From the NCBI GenBank assembly GCA_019162745.1, contig JAFLLC010000177.1, positions 1 to 39,630 on the forward strand: DNA of 39,630 bases. Reading direction: 5' to 3'. The position numbers and the translations under genes were made by a program. This DNA comes from Deltaproteobacteria bacterium. GTDB lineage: Bacteria; Desulfobacterota; Desulfuromonadia; Geobacterales; Pseudopelobacteraceae. This document shows, one piece after another, positions 17,608-27,474 of the stretch. Under the pieces are notes generated by a model. It ran no database searches. It saw nothing but the letters and a program-made list of their open reading frames with translations, and was not told where the DNA came from. How positions within the stretch are numbered: the first letter of the stretch is position 1; each line of letters opens with the position of its first letter.

Positions 17608-18542
17608 TGGCGGACTTTCATCATCTTTCGGTTCTGCCGAACGAGGTCATCTACTATCTGGCCCTGAAACATGGTGGCACCTATCTGGATGGAACCCTGG
17701 GTGGGGCCGGTCACGCCGCGCTGATACTTGAAAACGAACCTGCAGCGATGCTGATCGGCATCGACCGTGACCGGGAGGCGCTGGCAGCGGCCGGGAAACG
17801 TCTGGCGATATACGGCGAACGTGCCCGATTACTGCATGGCGATTTTGCCGATATCACCGGGCATCTGAGCACTCTCGGCATAGCAGAGCTGGACGGTTTC
17901 ATCCTTGACCTGGGGGTTTCATCGCACCAGCTGGATACGAGGGAACGCGGCTTCAGCTTTCAGCAGGATGCCCCGCTGGATATGAGGATGGACATCAGCA
18001 GCGGCGAGACGGCCGCGGATCTGGTGAACGGGCTGCCCGAACAGGAGTTGGAGCGGATCATCACCCAGTATGGTGAGGAACGCTGGGCGAAGAGGATAGC
18101 GTCGTTCATCGTCAAGGAACGGGCCGAGAGTCTGATTACAACAACCTTCCGGCTGGTGGATATCATCAAGGGGGCGGTTCCCAAGGCCAAATGGGATGAG
18201 CGGATCCACCCGGCCACCCGCACCTTTCAGGCGCTCCGCATTGCGGTAAACAGCGAACTGGAAAGCCTGGAGCGGGGGATGCGCGCCGCCCTTGACCTGC
18301 TGAAACCGGGGGGGCGGGGGGTGATAATTTCATTCCATTCCCTTGAAGACCGGATCGTCAAGCACATCTTCCGCGAATATGCCGAAGGGTGCACCTGTCC
18401 ACGACATCTGCCGGTATGTGCCTGCGGTAAACAGCCGCGGGTGAAGGTCCTTACCGGCCGGCCGGTGACAGCGGCAGAGGCGGAAATAAACGACAACCCA
18501 CGGTCACGCAGCGCCAAACTGAGGGCTGTAGAAAAATTGTAG
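17607..18542 (+). CDS. rsmH: 16S rRNA (cytosine-1402-N4)-methyltransferase
   Basis: The protein has 311 residues, typical for RsmH/MraW. It methylates N4 of C1402 in the ribosomal P site with S-adenosylmethionine. Motifs: [31 protein letters not shown] (SAM loop), [78 protein letters not shown] and the C-terminal [11 protein letters not shown]. It is coupled to mraZ by TGATG. A GC-rich repeat element separates it from ftsL. Confidence 0.98.
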   Translation: MADFHHLSVLPNEVIYYLALKHGGTYLDGTLGGAGHAALILENEPAAMLIGIDRDREALAAAGKRLAIYGERARLLHGDFADITGHLSTLGIAELDGFILDLGVSSHQLDTRERGFSFQQDAPLDMRMDISSGETAADLVNGLPEQELERIITQYGEERWAKRIASFIVKERAESLITTTFRLVDIIKGAVPKAKWDERIHPATRTFQALRIAVNSELESLERGMRAALDLLKPGGRGVIISFHSLEDRIVKHIFREYAEGCTCPRHLPVCACGKQPRVKVLTGRPVTAAEAEINDNPRSRSAKLRAVEKL

Positions 18543-18620
18543 AACCAACCCCTCCCAGCCTCCCCTTGTCAGGGGAGGAGTAAAAGCCTCTGCACTGACA
18601 AGGGGGGACAAGGGGGGGTA
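18543..18620. repeat. GC-rich palindromic repeat element between rsmH and ftsL
   Basis: CCTCCCCT-TGTC-AGGGGAGG is a perfect inverted repeat at 18559-18578. CCCCTTGTCAG (18562-18572) can pair instead with CTGACAAGGGG (18595-18605), so two exclusive stems are possible, and ACAAGGGGGG occurs twice at 18599-18618. Read on minus the block would encode PPLTRGGWEG, the sort of peptide left by dispersed GC-rich repeats; a related block lies inside murG. It is probably a dispersed repeat, not a terminator, as no T-run follows. Confidence 0.7.
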
Positions 18621-18638
18621 GAATTGGAGGTAATTACC

Positions 18639-18980
18639 ATGGCACAGGCAAGAACCGATTTTACCAAAGTAGCCGCACCACGCGCCCTTGGCGGGATAGA
18701 AATAACGCCGCACCGGATTGACATCTTCAAATACCTTATGGTCTGCATGATCGTGTTTACGATCGTTTCCGTGTTTCACGTCTGGTCGCGCGTCAAGCTT
18801 GTTGATCTCAATCTGGAGATAACCGAAATCAGCCGTCAACTGAATATGGCGGGACAGGAGCAGAAGCGCCTGAAGCTTGAAGCGGCCTCGCTGAAAGCCC
18901 CGGCCCGCATTGAAGCTATCGCCATGAATGAGCTGGAGATGGCGCTGCCGACCGAGCAGCAGATCATTCACGTCAAATGA
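18639..18980 (+). CDS. ftsL: Cell division protein FtsL
   Basis: The protein has 113 residues from the ATG at 18639 (MAQARTDF), with GGAGGT nine bases upstream; an earlier TTG start lies inside that binding site. It is a bitopic protein: a cytoplasmic N-terminus, one membrane helix near residues 33-50 (YLMVCMIVFTIVSVFHVW), then a leucine-rich coiled coil (VDLNLEITEISRQLNMAGQEQKRLKLEAASL) and a tail APARIEAIAMNELEMALPTEQQI typical of FtsL. FtsL with FtsB and FtsQ activates FtsWI at the septum. The stop overlaps ftsI by four bases. Confidence 0.92.
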   Translation: MAQARTDFTKVAAPRALGGIEITPHRIDIFKYLMVCMIVFTIVSVFHVWSRVKLVDLNLEITEISRQLNMAGQEQKRLKLEAASLKAPARIEAIAMNELEMALPTEQQIIHVK

Positions 18981-20950
18981 AAGACGAACGGGAAAAATGG
19001 GCGCGGGTCCGGATCATCATGATCGGGACTATATTCGGCCTGCTGTTCCTGAATGTGGCTGGACGTGCTTTCTATCTGCAAATTCTCCAGCACGAAAATC
19101 TCGTAAAAAAAGCTGACCGACAGCACCAGCATAGGGTTGACCTCACCACCGGGCGCGGCAGCATCCTTGATCGCAACGGCACCACACTGGCCGAATCCAT
19201 TCACATGGATTCCTGTTATGCTGAGCCGCGCAATATCAAGGATGTTGATGGCACCGCCGGGGTGCTGGCTCCGATACTGGGTATCCCGAAACACGAGCTG
19301 GTCGCCAAACTTTCACTTAACAGATCTTTCACCTGGATTCAGCGCTGGCTGGCGCCGGAAATCGCGACCCGCATCAGGAATATGAGGCTGCCCGGCATCG
19401 GATTTGCGCCTGAATCCAAGCGTTTTTACCCCAACATGGAGATCGCCGCACATGTCGTCGGCTTCACCGGGTACGACCCCAACGGCCTTGAGGGGATCGA
19501 GCTCAAATACGACAGCACCATTCTGGGCAACAGCGGCTACATGATCATGGAACGGGACGCTCTCGGCAGAAATATCGCCATAACGAATACGGTCATCAAG
19601 GACTCATCACCCGGCAAAAGCGTAGTGCTGACACTTGACAAGACCATTCAGTTTATCGCCGAAAAAGAGCTGGCCAAGGCCGTGACTGAAAGCAACGCCA
19701 AGGGGGGGATGGCATTGGTGATGGAATCGGATACCGGCAAGGTCCTGGCCATGGCAAACTACCCCACTTTCAACCCGAATGCGTATTCACGCTACTCACT
19801 TGCCCAATTGCGCAATCATGTTGTGGTAGACAGTTTTGAGCCCGGTTCAACCTTCAAGGTTTTCACCATCGCCTCAGCCATTGATTCAGGCAGTATCCGC
19901 CCATCGGATCTGTATAACTGTGAAAACGGCACCTACCGGGTCGCCGACCGGATCATACATGACGACCATCCTCACTCGCGTCTGACCGTCTCGGAAATAA
20001 TAAAATATTCAAGCAATATCGGCGCGGCAAAGATCGCTTTCAAGATGGGTGAGGATAAACTGTCACCATATCTGCGTAATTTTGGTTTTGGCGGACGCAC
20101 CGGCATTGACCTGCCGGGTGAATCGCCCGGAAGCCTGAAGCGCCACTGGTACGGGGTCGACCTTGCAACTATTTCCTTTGGGCAGGGTGTCTCCCTGTCG
20201 GCGGTGCAGCTTGTTTCAGCGCTTTCAGCCATTGCCAATGGCGGTAATCTGATGAGACCATACCTGGTGGAGCAGATCCTTGATGAAAGCGGCAAGGTGA
20301 CGCAGAAATTTGAACCGCAGGTCGTACGGCGGGTCATATCACCGGAAACTGCCAGAATAATTACCAAAATGATGGAGACTGTTACGGGCGAAGGCGGCAC
20401 CGGTACGAATGCGGCGCTCGACGGCTACCGTGTGGCGGGAAAAACGGGGACAGCGCAGAAGGTCGATCCGGTCACCCATACCTACTCCCCCTCCAAGCGT
20501 ATCGGCTCATTTGTCGGCTTTGTCCCGGCCGACAAACCAAAATTAACGATCGCGGTGATCATTGATGAACCACAGGGGGTCAAATACGGCGGCGTAGTTG
20601 CCGCACCCGCATTTCGAGGGATCGCACAAAATACGCTGGCGTATCTGAAAATCCAGCCTAACATGCCGACAACCGCAACGTCCAAAACAGCTGCCGCAAA
20701 AGTCCCCCCGATTCCGGCAGTTGAAGCGTTGTCTTATGAGGATGGAGATGCGGAGGAGGTCCCTGCCGGGAGTGAGATCATGCCGAACTTCCGCGGCATG
20801 AGCATGCGCCGTGTCCTGCAGGTGATGGAGAAGCGCGGCATCAATATCCGCCTGATCGGAAGCGGGCAGGCCGGCGAGCAAAGCCCCCCTTCCGGGCATA
20901 AGATCCGGGGAACTGACGAAGTCTGGATAAAGTTTGCCCCTTCAGCTTGA
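18977..20950 (+). CDS. ftsI: Septal peptidoglycan transpeptidase (class B PBP) with PASTA domain
   Basis: The protein has 657 residues. A membrane anchor lies at about 12-32 (IIMIGTIFGLLFLNVAGRAFYL), followed by the pedestal dimerisation region with TTGRGSILDRNGTTLAES. The transpeptidase motifs are STFK (S291 nucleophile), SSN (345-347) and KTG (489-491, GKTGTAQK). A single PASTA domain closes the protein (about 595-657, MPNFRGMSMRRVLQVMEKRG). FtsI cross-links septal peptidoglycan together with FtsW. A C-terminal PASTA is common in Gram-positive SpoVD/PBP2x types and also in delta-proteobacterial FtsI, unlike E. coli FtsI. A terminator-like hairpin follows before murE. Confidence 0.97.
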   Translation: MKDEREKWARVRIIMIGTIFGLLFLNVAGRAFYLQILQHENLVKKADRQHQHRVDLTTGRGSILDRNGTTLAESIHMDSCYAEPRNIKDVDGTAGVLAPILGIPKHELVAKLSLNRSFTWIQRWLAPEIATRIRNMRLPGIGFAPESKRFYPNMEIAAHVVGFTGYDPNGLEGIELKYDSTILGNSGYMIMERDALGRNIAITNTVIKDSSPGKSVVLTLDKTIQFIAEKELAKAVTESNAKGGMALVMESDTGKVLAMANYPTFNPNAYSRYSLAQLRNHVVVDSFEPGSTFKVFTIASAIDSGSIRPSDLYNCENGTYRVADRIIHDDHPHSRLTVSEIIKYSSNIGAAKIAFKMGEDKLSPYLRNFGFGGRTGIDLPGESPGSLKRHWYGVDLATISFGQGVSLSAVQLVSALSAIANGGNLMRPYLVEQILDESGKVTQKFEPQVVRRVISPETARIITKMMETVTGEGGTGTNAALDGYRVAGKTGTAQKVDPVTHTYSPSKRIGSFVGFVPADKPKLTIAVIIDEPQGVKYGGVVAAPAFRGIAQNTLAYLKIQPNMPTTATSKTAAAKVPPIPAVEALSYEDGDAEEVPAGSEIMPNFRGMSMRRVLQVMEKRGINIRLIGSGQAGEQSPPSGHKIRGTDEVWIKFAPSA

Positions 20951-20959
20951 TGCTGAAAT

Positions 20960-20985
20960 AGCCTGCCGGGCAACCGGCAGGTTTT
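20960..20985 (+). terminator. Intra-operon terminator-like hairpin between ftsI and murE
   Basis: CCTGCCGG-GCAA-CCGGCAGG is a perfect 8-bp stem (20962-20981) followed by TTTT (20982-20985), then C, which makes a weak to moderate intrinsic terminator. It starts about 10 bases after the ftsI stop and ends about 22 bases before murE, and no promoter is evident after it. Confidence 0.6.
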
Positions 20986-21006
20986 CCCGATTTTACAGGA
21001 GAACTC

Positions 21007-22530
21007 ATGACGCTGCGTGAATTGCTTGAAAAACTGCCCGAAACAGAGATCCACGGGGACACTTCTGTATGTATCAGTTCTCTGACCTGTGACTCACGTG
21101 CGGTGCTGCCGGGCGCTCTTTTTTTCGCACTCCGCGGAGTACAGGCCGATGGGCATCAATATATAGGAAAGGCCGTTGCGGAAGGCGCTGCGGCGGTAGT
21201 CCTTGAGGATGCAGCCGCTGCTCCGGCCGGGTTGCCCTGGATCAGGGTGGCAGACGGACGCGCTGCAATGGGACGTATAGCGGCAATCTTCAACGGTGAT
21301 CCAACCGCGACCAGGCCGCTGGTCGGCATTACCGGCACCAACGGCAAGACGACGACCACCTACCTGATTGAAGCGATTCTGGCGGCGGCCGGCAAGCCGG
21401 CAGCGGTACTCGGCACGATAAGCTACCGCTTCGGCGCAACAACCATCGGAGCATCTCACACAACCCCGGAATCAACCGAACTGCAGAGCGCGTTCCGGCA
21501 ACTCGCGGACGCCGGGGCCCAGGCCTTCGTGATGGAGGTGTCCTCACACGCACTGGAGCAGAAGCGGGTCGACGGGTGCCATTTTGACGTCGGCATCTTC
21601 AGTAACCTGACACGGGATCATCTGGATTACCACGTCACGATGGAAAGCTATTTGGATGCTAAATGCCGACTTTTCACCGAACTGCTCCGGCCATCAGATG
21701 TAAAGCCGCAGCGCCGCGCCGCCATAAACATGGATGATCCATACGGAGAGAGGGTTGCCGCACGATGCGCCTGTCCAGTGGTTACCTTCGGAATTGGGGG
21801 GCGCTGCGATGTGCGTCCGGACAATGTTGTTTCATCGGTTAACGGCATCTCTGCTACGCTGATCACTCCCGCAGGGGAGTTTGAATTTGCTTCACGACTT
21901 CTGGGTCGTTTTAATCTGTCAAATATTCTGGCCGCTGCTGCCGCGGGAATCGCACTCGATCTGCCGCTTGAGGCAATCAAGAGCGGCATTGAAAACCACG
22001 CCACCATCCCGGGGCGCATGGAGCGGGTAGAAAACAGCCGCAGGGTCACCTGTCTGGTCGATTATGCCCATACCGGAGATGCATTGGAGAATGTCCTTGC
22101 CACATTGCAGGAAATAGCGACCGGCAGGATAATCACCGTCTTCGGCTGCGGTGGTGACCGCGACAACGGCAAGCGCCCGATCATGGGGAGAATCGCCGCT
22201 TCCATGAGCGATCTGGCGATCGTCACCTCCGACAATCCCCGCACCGAAGATCCGTTGGTCATCCTGGGGCAGATCAGGGGAGGAATCACTCAGCTGGCTC
22301 TTCGTGAATACCGGTCGGACGAACTGACTGACGGCTTTGCAGAGAAAGGCTTTACAATTTTGGAGAACCGCCACCAGGCGATCCGGCTGGCGATCAATCT
22401 GTCACGTCCCGGCGACCTTGTTTTGCTGGCGGGCAAGGGGCATGAGGATTACCAGATTATCGGCACTGTCAAGCAGCATTTCGATGACCGGGAAGAAGCC
22501 GCAGCAGCCTTTACGGAGAATGTGACATAA
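21007..22530 (+). CDS. murE: UDP-MurNAc-L-Ala-D-Glu:meso-diaminopimelate ligase
   Basis: The protein has 507 residues and starts MTLRELLEKL with AGGAG upstream. It adds the third residue of the peptidoglycan stem in the cytoplasm. Features in order: the N-terminal nucleotide-recognition part with LTCDSRAVLPGALFFALRG, the P-loop [12 protein letters not shown] (K114), TTPEST, EVSSHALEQKRVDG, SNLTRDHLDYH, the lid lysine region YLDAKCRLF, PGRMERV and the DNPR motif at 409-412, which marks meso-diaminopimelate specificity as opposed to lysine. The stop overlaps the murF start by one base. Confidence 0.98.
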   Translation: MTLRELLEKLPETEIHGDTSVCISSLTCDSRAVLPGALFFALRGVQADGHQYIGKAVAEGAAAVVLEDAAAAPAGLPWIRVADGRAAMGRIAAIFNGDPTATRPLVGITGTNGKTTTTYLIEAILAAAGKPAAVLGTISYRFGATTIGASHTTPESTELQSAFRQLADAGAQAFVMEVSSHALEQKRVDGCHFDVGIFSNLTRDHLDYHVTMESYLDAKCRLFTELLRPSDVKPQRRAAINMDDPYGERVAARCACPVVTFGIGGRCDVRPDNVVSSVNGISATLITPAGEFEFASRLLGRFNLSNILAAAAAGIALDLPLEAIKSGIENHATIPGRMERVENSRRVTCLVDYAHTGDALENVLATLQEIATGRIITVFGCGGDRDNGKRPIMGRIAASMSDLAIVTSDNPRTEDPLVILGQIRGGITQLALREYRSDELTDGFAEKGFTILENRHQAIRLAINLSRPGDLVLLAGKGHEDYQIIGTVKQHFDDREEAAAAFTENVT

Positions 22531-23924
22531 TGTTTACCATCAAAGAAATAGCCCTCGCCACCGGAGGGAGGATCATCGGCCGTGCGGCTGGAGAGGTGGA
22601 TTCCGTATCCACCGATTCACGGAGTGTCACCCCTGGTCAGCTTTTTGTGCCACTGCGCGGGGAACGGTTTGATGGCCACGCTTTCATCCGGGAAGTGTCA
22701 GAGAAGGGGATCACAGCGATTATGGCCGAAGAGCAGTGGCTGAAAGGGCACTCAATCCCTGATTCACTGTCTTGCATAGCGGTAAAAAACAGCCTCATCG
22801 GGCTGGGTGACCTGGCGGCGGAGTGGCGCCGGCGCTTCGAAATCCCGATCATCGCTGTGACCGGCAGCAACGGCAAAACAACGGCCAAGGAGATGCTGGG
22901 GGCAATTCTGGAGCTGACCGGCCCGGGTCTCAAAACAACCGGCAACCTTAATAACCTGGTCGGTCTGCCGCAGATGATCTTCCAGCTTCGGCCGGAGCAT
23001 CGCTGGGCGGTATTGGAAATGGGGATGAGTGAGCCTGGCGAGATCGACCGCCTGGCAGCAATTGCCGCCCCCCGTGTCGGTGTCGTGCTGAACGCTCTCC
23101 CTGCCCACCTGCTGAGCATGGGAACAGTAGAGGCGGTGGCCGCTGCCAAGGGTGAACTGCTCCATCGGATCAGCGATGGCGGCCTGGCGGTAGTCAACGC
23201 TGATGACTCTCGTGTTGCCTCGCTTTCTCAAAATGCATCAGCCCGCCGGATCAGTTTCGGCATCGATCGGGGTGAAGTACGCGCCCGCGACATCAAGCAA
23301 ATGGGGCTGGATGGTCAGCAGTTTCTACTTGTTACACCCCACGGTGAAGCCACCATTCACCTGAAAGCCTGCGGTCGCCATAACGTCTATAATGCCCTCG
23401 CTGCAGCCGCCGCACTTCTGGAGAAGGTCGAGCTGCCGACTATCGCCGCCGGACTGGAAGCATTCACCCCTTACAAAGGCCGCTTCCAGATCGAGCGGCT
23501 TGACGGAATCACGCTGGTAGACGACAGTTACAATGCCAACCCTTCCTCAACAAAAGCCGCCCTGGAAACTCTGGCTCAGATAGCCGCAGCGGGGCATCGC
23601 ATCGCAGTGCTGGGCGATATGCTGGAACTCGGGGAGCATGAGGCTGAAGCTCATCTGAGTGTCGGGGTCGTAGCAGGGCGAAATGTCGATCGTCTCTACC
23701 TGACAGGCAAGCTGATGGTGAAATACGCTGCCCAGGGGGCGCTGCAGGCCGGTATGCCACAGGGATCAGTTGTCTGCTGCGCAAGTCATACGGAGATTGC
23801 CCAGTTGCTGCAGCATACGATAACGGAAGGTGATGTGATTTTGCTTAAAGGGTCACGCGGGATGACTATGGAAAAAGTGGCAGCTGAACTGAAGAATCTG
23901 ATGCAGTATCCCAAAGGGGAATAA
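22530..23924 (+). CDS. murF: UDP-MurNAc-tripeptide:D-Ala-D-Ala ligase
   Basis: The protein has 464 residues. It joins D-Ala-D-Ala to the tripeptide precursor, using the dipeptide made by Ddl from the same operon. Motifs are STDSRSVTPGQLFVPLRGERFDGH at the N-terminus, the P-loop TGSNGKTTAKEML (K116), KTTGNLNNLVGLPQ, EMGMSEPGEIDRL, GRHNVYNALAAAA, DDSYNANPSSTKAAL and AVLGDMLELGEHE. All expected Mur-ligase landmarks are present and the length is normal. It overlaps murE by one base and ends 3 bp before mraY. Confidence 0.98.
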   Translation: MFTIKEIALATGGRIIGRAAGEVDSVSTDSRSVTPGQLFVPLRGERFDGHAFIREVSEKGITAIMAEEQWLKGHSIPDSLSCIAVKNSLIGLGDLAAEWRRRFEIPIIAVTGSNGKTTAKEMLGAILELTGPGLKTTGNLNNLVGLPQMIFQLRPEHRWAVLEMGMSEPGEIDRLAAIAAPRVGVVLNALPAHLLSMGTVEAVAAAKGELLHRISDGGLAVVNADDSRVASLSQNASARRISFGIDRGEVRARDIKQMGLDGQQFLLVTPHGEATIHLKACGRHNVYNALAAAAALLEKVELPTIAAGLEAFTPYKGRFQIERLDGITLVDDSYNANPSSTKAALETLAQIAAAGHRIAVLGDMLELGEHEAEAHLSVGVVAGRNVDRLYLTGKLMVKYAAQGALQAGMPQGSVVCCASHTEIAQLLQHTITEGDVILLKGSRGMTMEKVAAELKNLMQYPKGE

Positions 23925-23927
23925 CCG

Positions 23928-25004
23928 ATGCTTTACCACATTTTTTATCCGCTCGCGACGGACATCAAGCTGTTTAACATCTTCAAATACCTGACCTTCC
24001 GTTCCATCTACGCCATGATTACAGCGCTGGTGGTCTGCTTTATCCTTGGGCCCTGGGTCATCCGCAAACTGGAATCCCTGCAGGCCCGCCAAGTGATCCG
24101 TACCGACGGCCCGGAGTCTCACCTGCAGAAACAGGGGACCCCCACCATGGGGGGGGTTATAATATTGGCTGCCATCGTCATTCCGACCCTGCTCTGGGCC
24201 GACCTCACCAATCAGTATATCTGGATTACACTCTTTATTACAGTCGGATACGGGGTTATCGGTTTTGTAGACGACTACAAGAAGGTGGTCAAGAAAGATA
24301 CCAAGGGGCTCTCTGCCCGGCAAAAATTATTCTGGCAGGTTCTGCTGGCCGGGTTGGTGGCCCTGTTTCTATTCATCAAGCCCGGGTTCAGTGAGCAGCT
24401 TTTTTTCCCGCTATTCAAAAACTTTCATCCTGACCTCTGGATCTGGTTCATTCCGTTTGCCGCACTGGTTATCGTAGGCGCCAGCAACGCCGTCAACCTG
24501 ACCGACGGCCTGGACGGACTCGCTATCGGTCCGGTGACAATCAATGCCGCCACCTACATGCTCTTCTCATACATCGCCGGACACGCCACCCTGTCGGCCT
24601 ACCTTCAGATTCCGCGCGTGGTGGGCGCCGGTGAATTGGCCGTGCTGTGCGGCGCCATGGTAGGGGCAGGCCTCGGGTTCCTGTGGTACAACTCGTATCC
24701 GGCCGAGGTTTTTATGGGGGATGTCGGATCGCTATCTTTGGGGGGAACGCTCGGGACCATTGCGGTGCTGACTAAACAGGAACTCCTGCTGGTGATTGTC
24801 GGGGGCGTTTTTGTCGTAGAAGCGCTTTCGGTCATATTCCAGGTCGGTTCATACAAGTATCGCGGCAAGCGCATCTTCCGCATGGCCCCGATCCACCACC
24901 ATTTTGAACTTAAAGGTGTTGCCGAACCGAAGATCATCGTCCGTTTCTGGATTATCACGATAATTCTGGCACTGGTGGCTATTTCGACATTGAAGATGAG
25001 GTGA
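23928..25004 (+). CDS. mraY: Phospho-N-acetylmuramoyl-pentapeptide transferase
   Basis: The protein has 358 residues with about ten membrane helices. It transfers phospho-MurNAc-pentapeptide to undecaprenyl phosphate to make lipid I on the inner membrane. Diagnostic stretches: [34 protein letters not shown] (DD metal site), [29 protein letters not shown] and the cytoplasmic HHHFELKG loop near the C-terminus. The start (MLYHIFYPL) has AAAGGGGAATAA just upstream. It lies tightly between murF and murD. Confidence 0.98.
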   Translation: MLYHIFYPLATDIKLFNIFKYLTFRSIYAMITALVVCFILGPWVIRKLESLQARQVIRTDGPESHLQKQGTPTMGGVIILAAIVIPTLLWADLTNQYIWITLFITVGYGVIGFVDDYKKVVKKDTKGLSARQKLFWQVLLAGLVALFLFIKPGFSEQLFFPLFKNFHPDLWIWFIPFAALVIVGASNAVNLTDGLDGLAIGPVTINAATYMLFSYIAGHATLSAYLQIPRVVGAGELAVLCGAMVGAGLGFLWYNSYPAEVFMGDVGSLSLGGTLGTIAVLTKQELLLVIVGGVFVVEALSVIFQVGSYKYRGKRIFRMAPIHHHFELKGVAEPKIIVRFWIITIILALVAISTLKMR

Positions 25005-25005
25005 C

Positions 25006-26346
25006 ATGAATCTCAAAAACAAAAACATTCTCGTCGTCGGCCTTGCCAAAACCGGCGTGGCTTGTGCCCGCTTCCTCGCTTCAAAGGGAGCGCGGGTAAC
25101 CGTTACCGATATGCGGGGTGAAGCTGATCTGACGGCACAACTGGCGGAACTGGCAGGATACGATATCATCCGTGAACTGGAGCGGCATGATGAAGCGATC
25201 TTTGCCGCCAGCGATCTGATCGTTGTCTCTCCCGGCGTGCCGATGGATCTGCCGCAACTGATTGCGGCAAAACTGGCCGGAGTGGAGATTGTCGGCGAGA
25301 TCGAGCTTGCAGGGCGTTTTATCGATGTCCCGCTGGCGGCGATCACCGGCACCAACGGCAAGACGACAACCACTACCATTCTCGGTGCGATCTTCAAGCA
25401 TAACGGCTATCACACCTTTGTCGGCGGCAACATCGGCACCCCGCTGATTGGAGTGGCCGAATCGCACGGGATTTACGACCAGGTGGTGGCAGAGATCAGT
25501 TCGTTCCAGTTGGAGTGGATCACCTCATTCCGTCCGACCGTGGCGGCGCTGCTCAATCTGAGCGAGGATCACCTCGACCGCTACCCTGATTATCAGGCAT
25601 ATATAGATGCCAAGCTGCGCATTTTTGAAAATCAGACCGGGGATGATTTTGCCGTGGTCAATCGGGATGACCCGCTCGTTTGGCAATATGTTCAGGGGAT
25701 CAAGGCGTGCCTCTTCCCGTTTAGCCGGAAAATGGAATTAGAAGAGGGAATTTTCTTCAAAGATGGCGTCATCACCTATCGTTATGACGGCCGCGAAGAG
25801 TGTTTCCCCACCGCCGCCATCCGGCTGCAGGGGGTGCACAATCTGGAGAATATCATGGCCGCCGTGGCGTGCGCTCTCCTGCTCGGATGCCGACCGGATG
25901 AAACTTTTGAAACTATACTCTGTTTTGAGGCGCTGCACCACCGCATGGAATTTGTGCGCGAAGTGAACGGCGTCAGTTACTACGAGGACAGCAAGGCGAC
26001 CAATGTCGGGAGCGTCGAGAAGGCACTGGAGAGCTTTACGGACATCACCCTCATAGCTGGCGGCAAGGACAAGGGAGGCTCTTACGCCCCGCTGATACCG
26101 TTGATAAAAGAGCGGGTTCAGCACCTGATTCTGATCGGCGAAGCGGCCGGGCGAATGGAGCAGGAACTGGGTCTGTTCGCCGATACCCGCCGGGCAGCAA
26201 CTCTGGAAGAGGCGGTGCGTATTTCGGCGAAGATAACAGCCGCTGGCGGCACTGTTTTGATGTCACCCGCCTGCTCGAGTTTTGACATGTTCCGTGATTA
26301 CGAAGAGCGGGCGCAAAAATTTATTGCAGCGGTAAAGGCCCTGTAG
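25006..26346 (+). CDS. murD: UDP-MurNAc-L-alanine:D-glutamate ligase
   Basis: The protein has 446 residues. It adds D-Glu to UDP-MurNAc-L-Ala in the cytoplasm. The N-terminal Rossmann domain has [22 protein letters not shown], followed by the P-loop [12 protein letters not shown] (K119), [68 protein letters not shown] and [27 protein letters not shown] near the end is typical of MurD. It begins one base after the mraY stop and its stop directly abuts the ftsW start. Confidence 0.98.
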   Translation: MNLKNKNILVVGLAKTGVACARFLASKGARVTVTDMRGEADLTAQLAELAGYDIIRELERHDEAIFAASDLIVVSPGVPMDLPQLIAAKLAGVEIVGEIELAGRFIDVPLAAITGTNGKTTTTTILGAIFKHNGYHTFVGGNIGTPLIGVAESHGIYDQVVAEISSFQLEWITSFRPTVAALLNLSEDHLDRYPDYQAYIDAKLRIFENQTGDDFAVVNRDDPLVWQYVQGIKACLFPFSRKMELEEGIFFKDGVITYRYDGREECFPTAAIRLQGVHNLENIMAAVACALLLGCRPDETFETILCFEALHHRMEFVREVNGVSYYEDSKATNVGSVEKALESFTDITLIAGGKDKGGSYAPLIPLIKERVQHLILIGEAAGRMEQELGLFADTRRAATLEEAVRISAKITAAGGTVLMSPACSSFDMFRDYEERAQKFIAAVKAL

Positions 26347-27474
26347 ATGTTCAAAAAACTGGAAGAATATGATCTGGTGATCATGCTGATGGCCATTGCC
26401 CTGACCTGTTTCGGGGTAGTAATGGTCTATTCGGCCTCTTCCGTTATGGCTGCCAAACGTTTTCACGACGGTTTTTTTTTCCTCAAACGTCAGGGACTGT
26501 ACGCGCTGCTCGGCTTTGCAATAATGCTGGTTACAATGCGGATCAACTACCAGTTCTGGCGCAAGCTGGCCGCTCCGATTCTGCTTGGATGCATCGTGCT
26601 GCTGGTGCTGGTGCTGATCCCCGGAATAGGGGGGAGCGCAGGCGGGGCATCGCGCTGGATAAGACTTCCCGGCTTCAATTTTCAGCCGTCGGAGGTCGCC
26701 AAGATCGCCCTGATCATGTACATGGCCTATTCACTGGACAGAAAACAGGATAAAATCAAGCAGCTTGGCCCCGGTTTTGTTTCATACATGCTGATTCTCC
26801 TCGTAATGCTGGGACTCCTGCTAAAACAGCCGGATATGGGTTCGGCCCTCACCCTGGCGGCGGTTTCCATCATTATGCTCTTTGCCGCCGGGACAAGGAT
26901 GGTCTATATTATTTCGATAGTGCTGATGTCGCTGCCGTTCCTCTATTTTCTGGTAATGAACGTCGACTACCGCAAACGCCGTATTCTGGCGTTTCTAGAC
27001 CCGTGGCAGGACCCTCAGAACAGCGGGTTCCAGATCATCCAGTCTTGGCTGGCGTTAGGAACAGGCGGCCTTTTCGGGCAGGGACTCGGGGAGGGAAAAC
27101 AGAAACTCTTTTATCTGCCGGAAGCGCACACCGACTTCATTCTCGCGGTTGTCGGTGAAGAGCTTGGTTTTCTCGGTGTGGTCGTGATCATCGGTATGTT
27201 CTTTCTGCTGGTGCAGCGCGCCATGCGCATCGCTGTTGCCGCGCCGGACACGTTTGGCCGCTTTCTTGCCCTGGGAATTGCCGTGTTATTCGGCATCGAG
27301 GCCACGGTCAATATGGGTGTCGTGACCGGACTGCTTCCGACCAAGGGGCTGGCGCTCCCCTTTATCAGCTACGGCGGCAGTTCGCTGCTGGTCAGTCTGT
27401 TTGCCGTTGGTATTCTGCTCAATATTTCTTCGGGACTGAAAATCTCTTCCATCAAACTCAAGGAGGAAAAATGA
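26347..27474 (+). CDS. ftsW: SEDS peptidoglycan glycosyltransferase FtsW
   Basis: The protein has 375 residues with about ten membrane helices and only a short N-terminal extension. FtsW polymerises lipid II at the septum with FtsI. Family landmarks: CFGVVMVYSASSVMA, GIGGSAGGASRWIRLPGFNFQPSEVAKIALIMYMA, LLKQPDMGSALTLAAVSI, NSGFQIIQSWLALGTGGLFGQGLGEGKQK, LPEAHTDFILAVVGEELGFLG and GLLPTKGLALPFISYGGSSLL. Its stop overlaps the murG start by four bases, and the end of the gene carries the murG ribosome binding site. Confidence 0.97.
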   Translation: MFKKLEEYDLVIMLMAIALTCFGVVMVYSASSVMAAKRFHDGFFFLKRQGLYALLGFAIMLVTMRINYQFWRKLAAPILLGCIVLLVLVLIPGIGGSAGGASRWIRLPGFNFQPSEVAKIALIMYMAYSLDRKQDKIKQLGPGFVSYMLILLVMLGLLLKQPDMGSALTLAAVSIIMLFAAGTRMVYIISIVLMSLPFLYFLVMNVDYRKRRILAFLDPWQDPQNSGFQIIQSWLALGTGGLFGQGLGEGKQKLFYLPEAHTDFILAVVGEELGFLGVVVIIGMFFLLVQRAMRIAVAAPDTFGRFLALGIAVLFGIEATVNMGVVTGLLPTKGLALPFISYGGSSLLVSLFAVGILLNISSGLKISSIKLKEEK

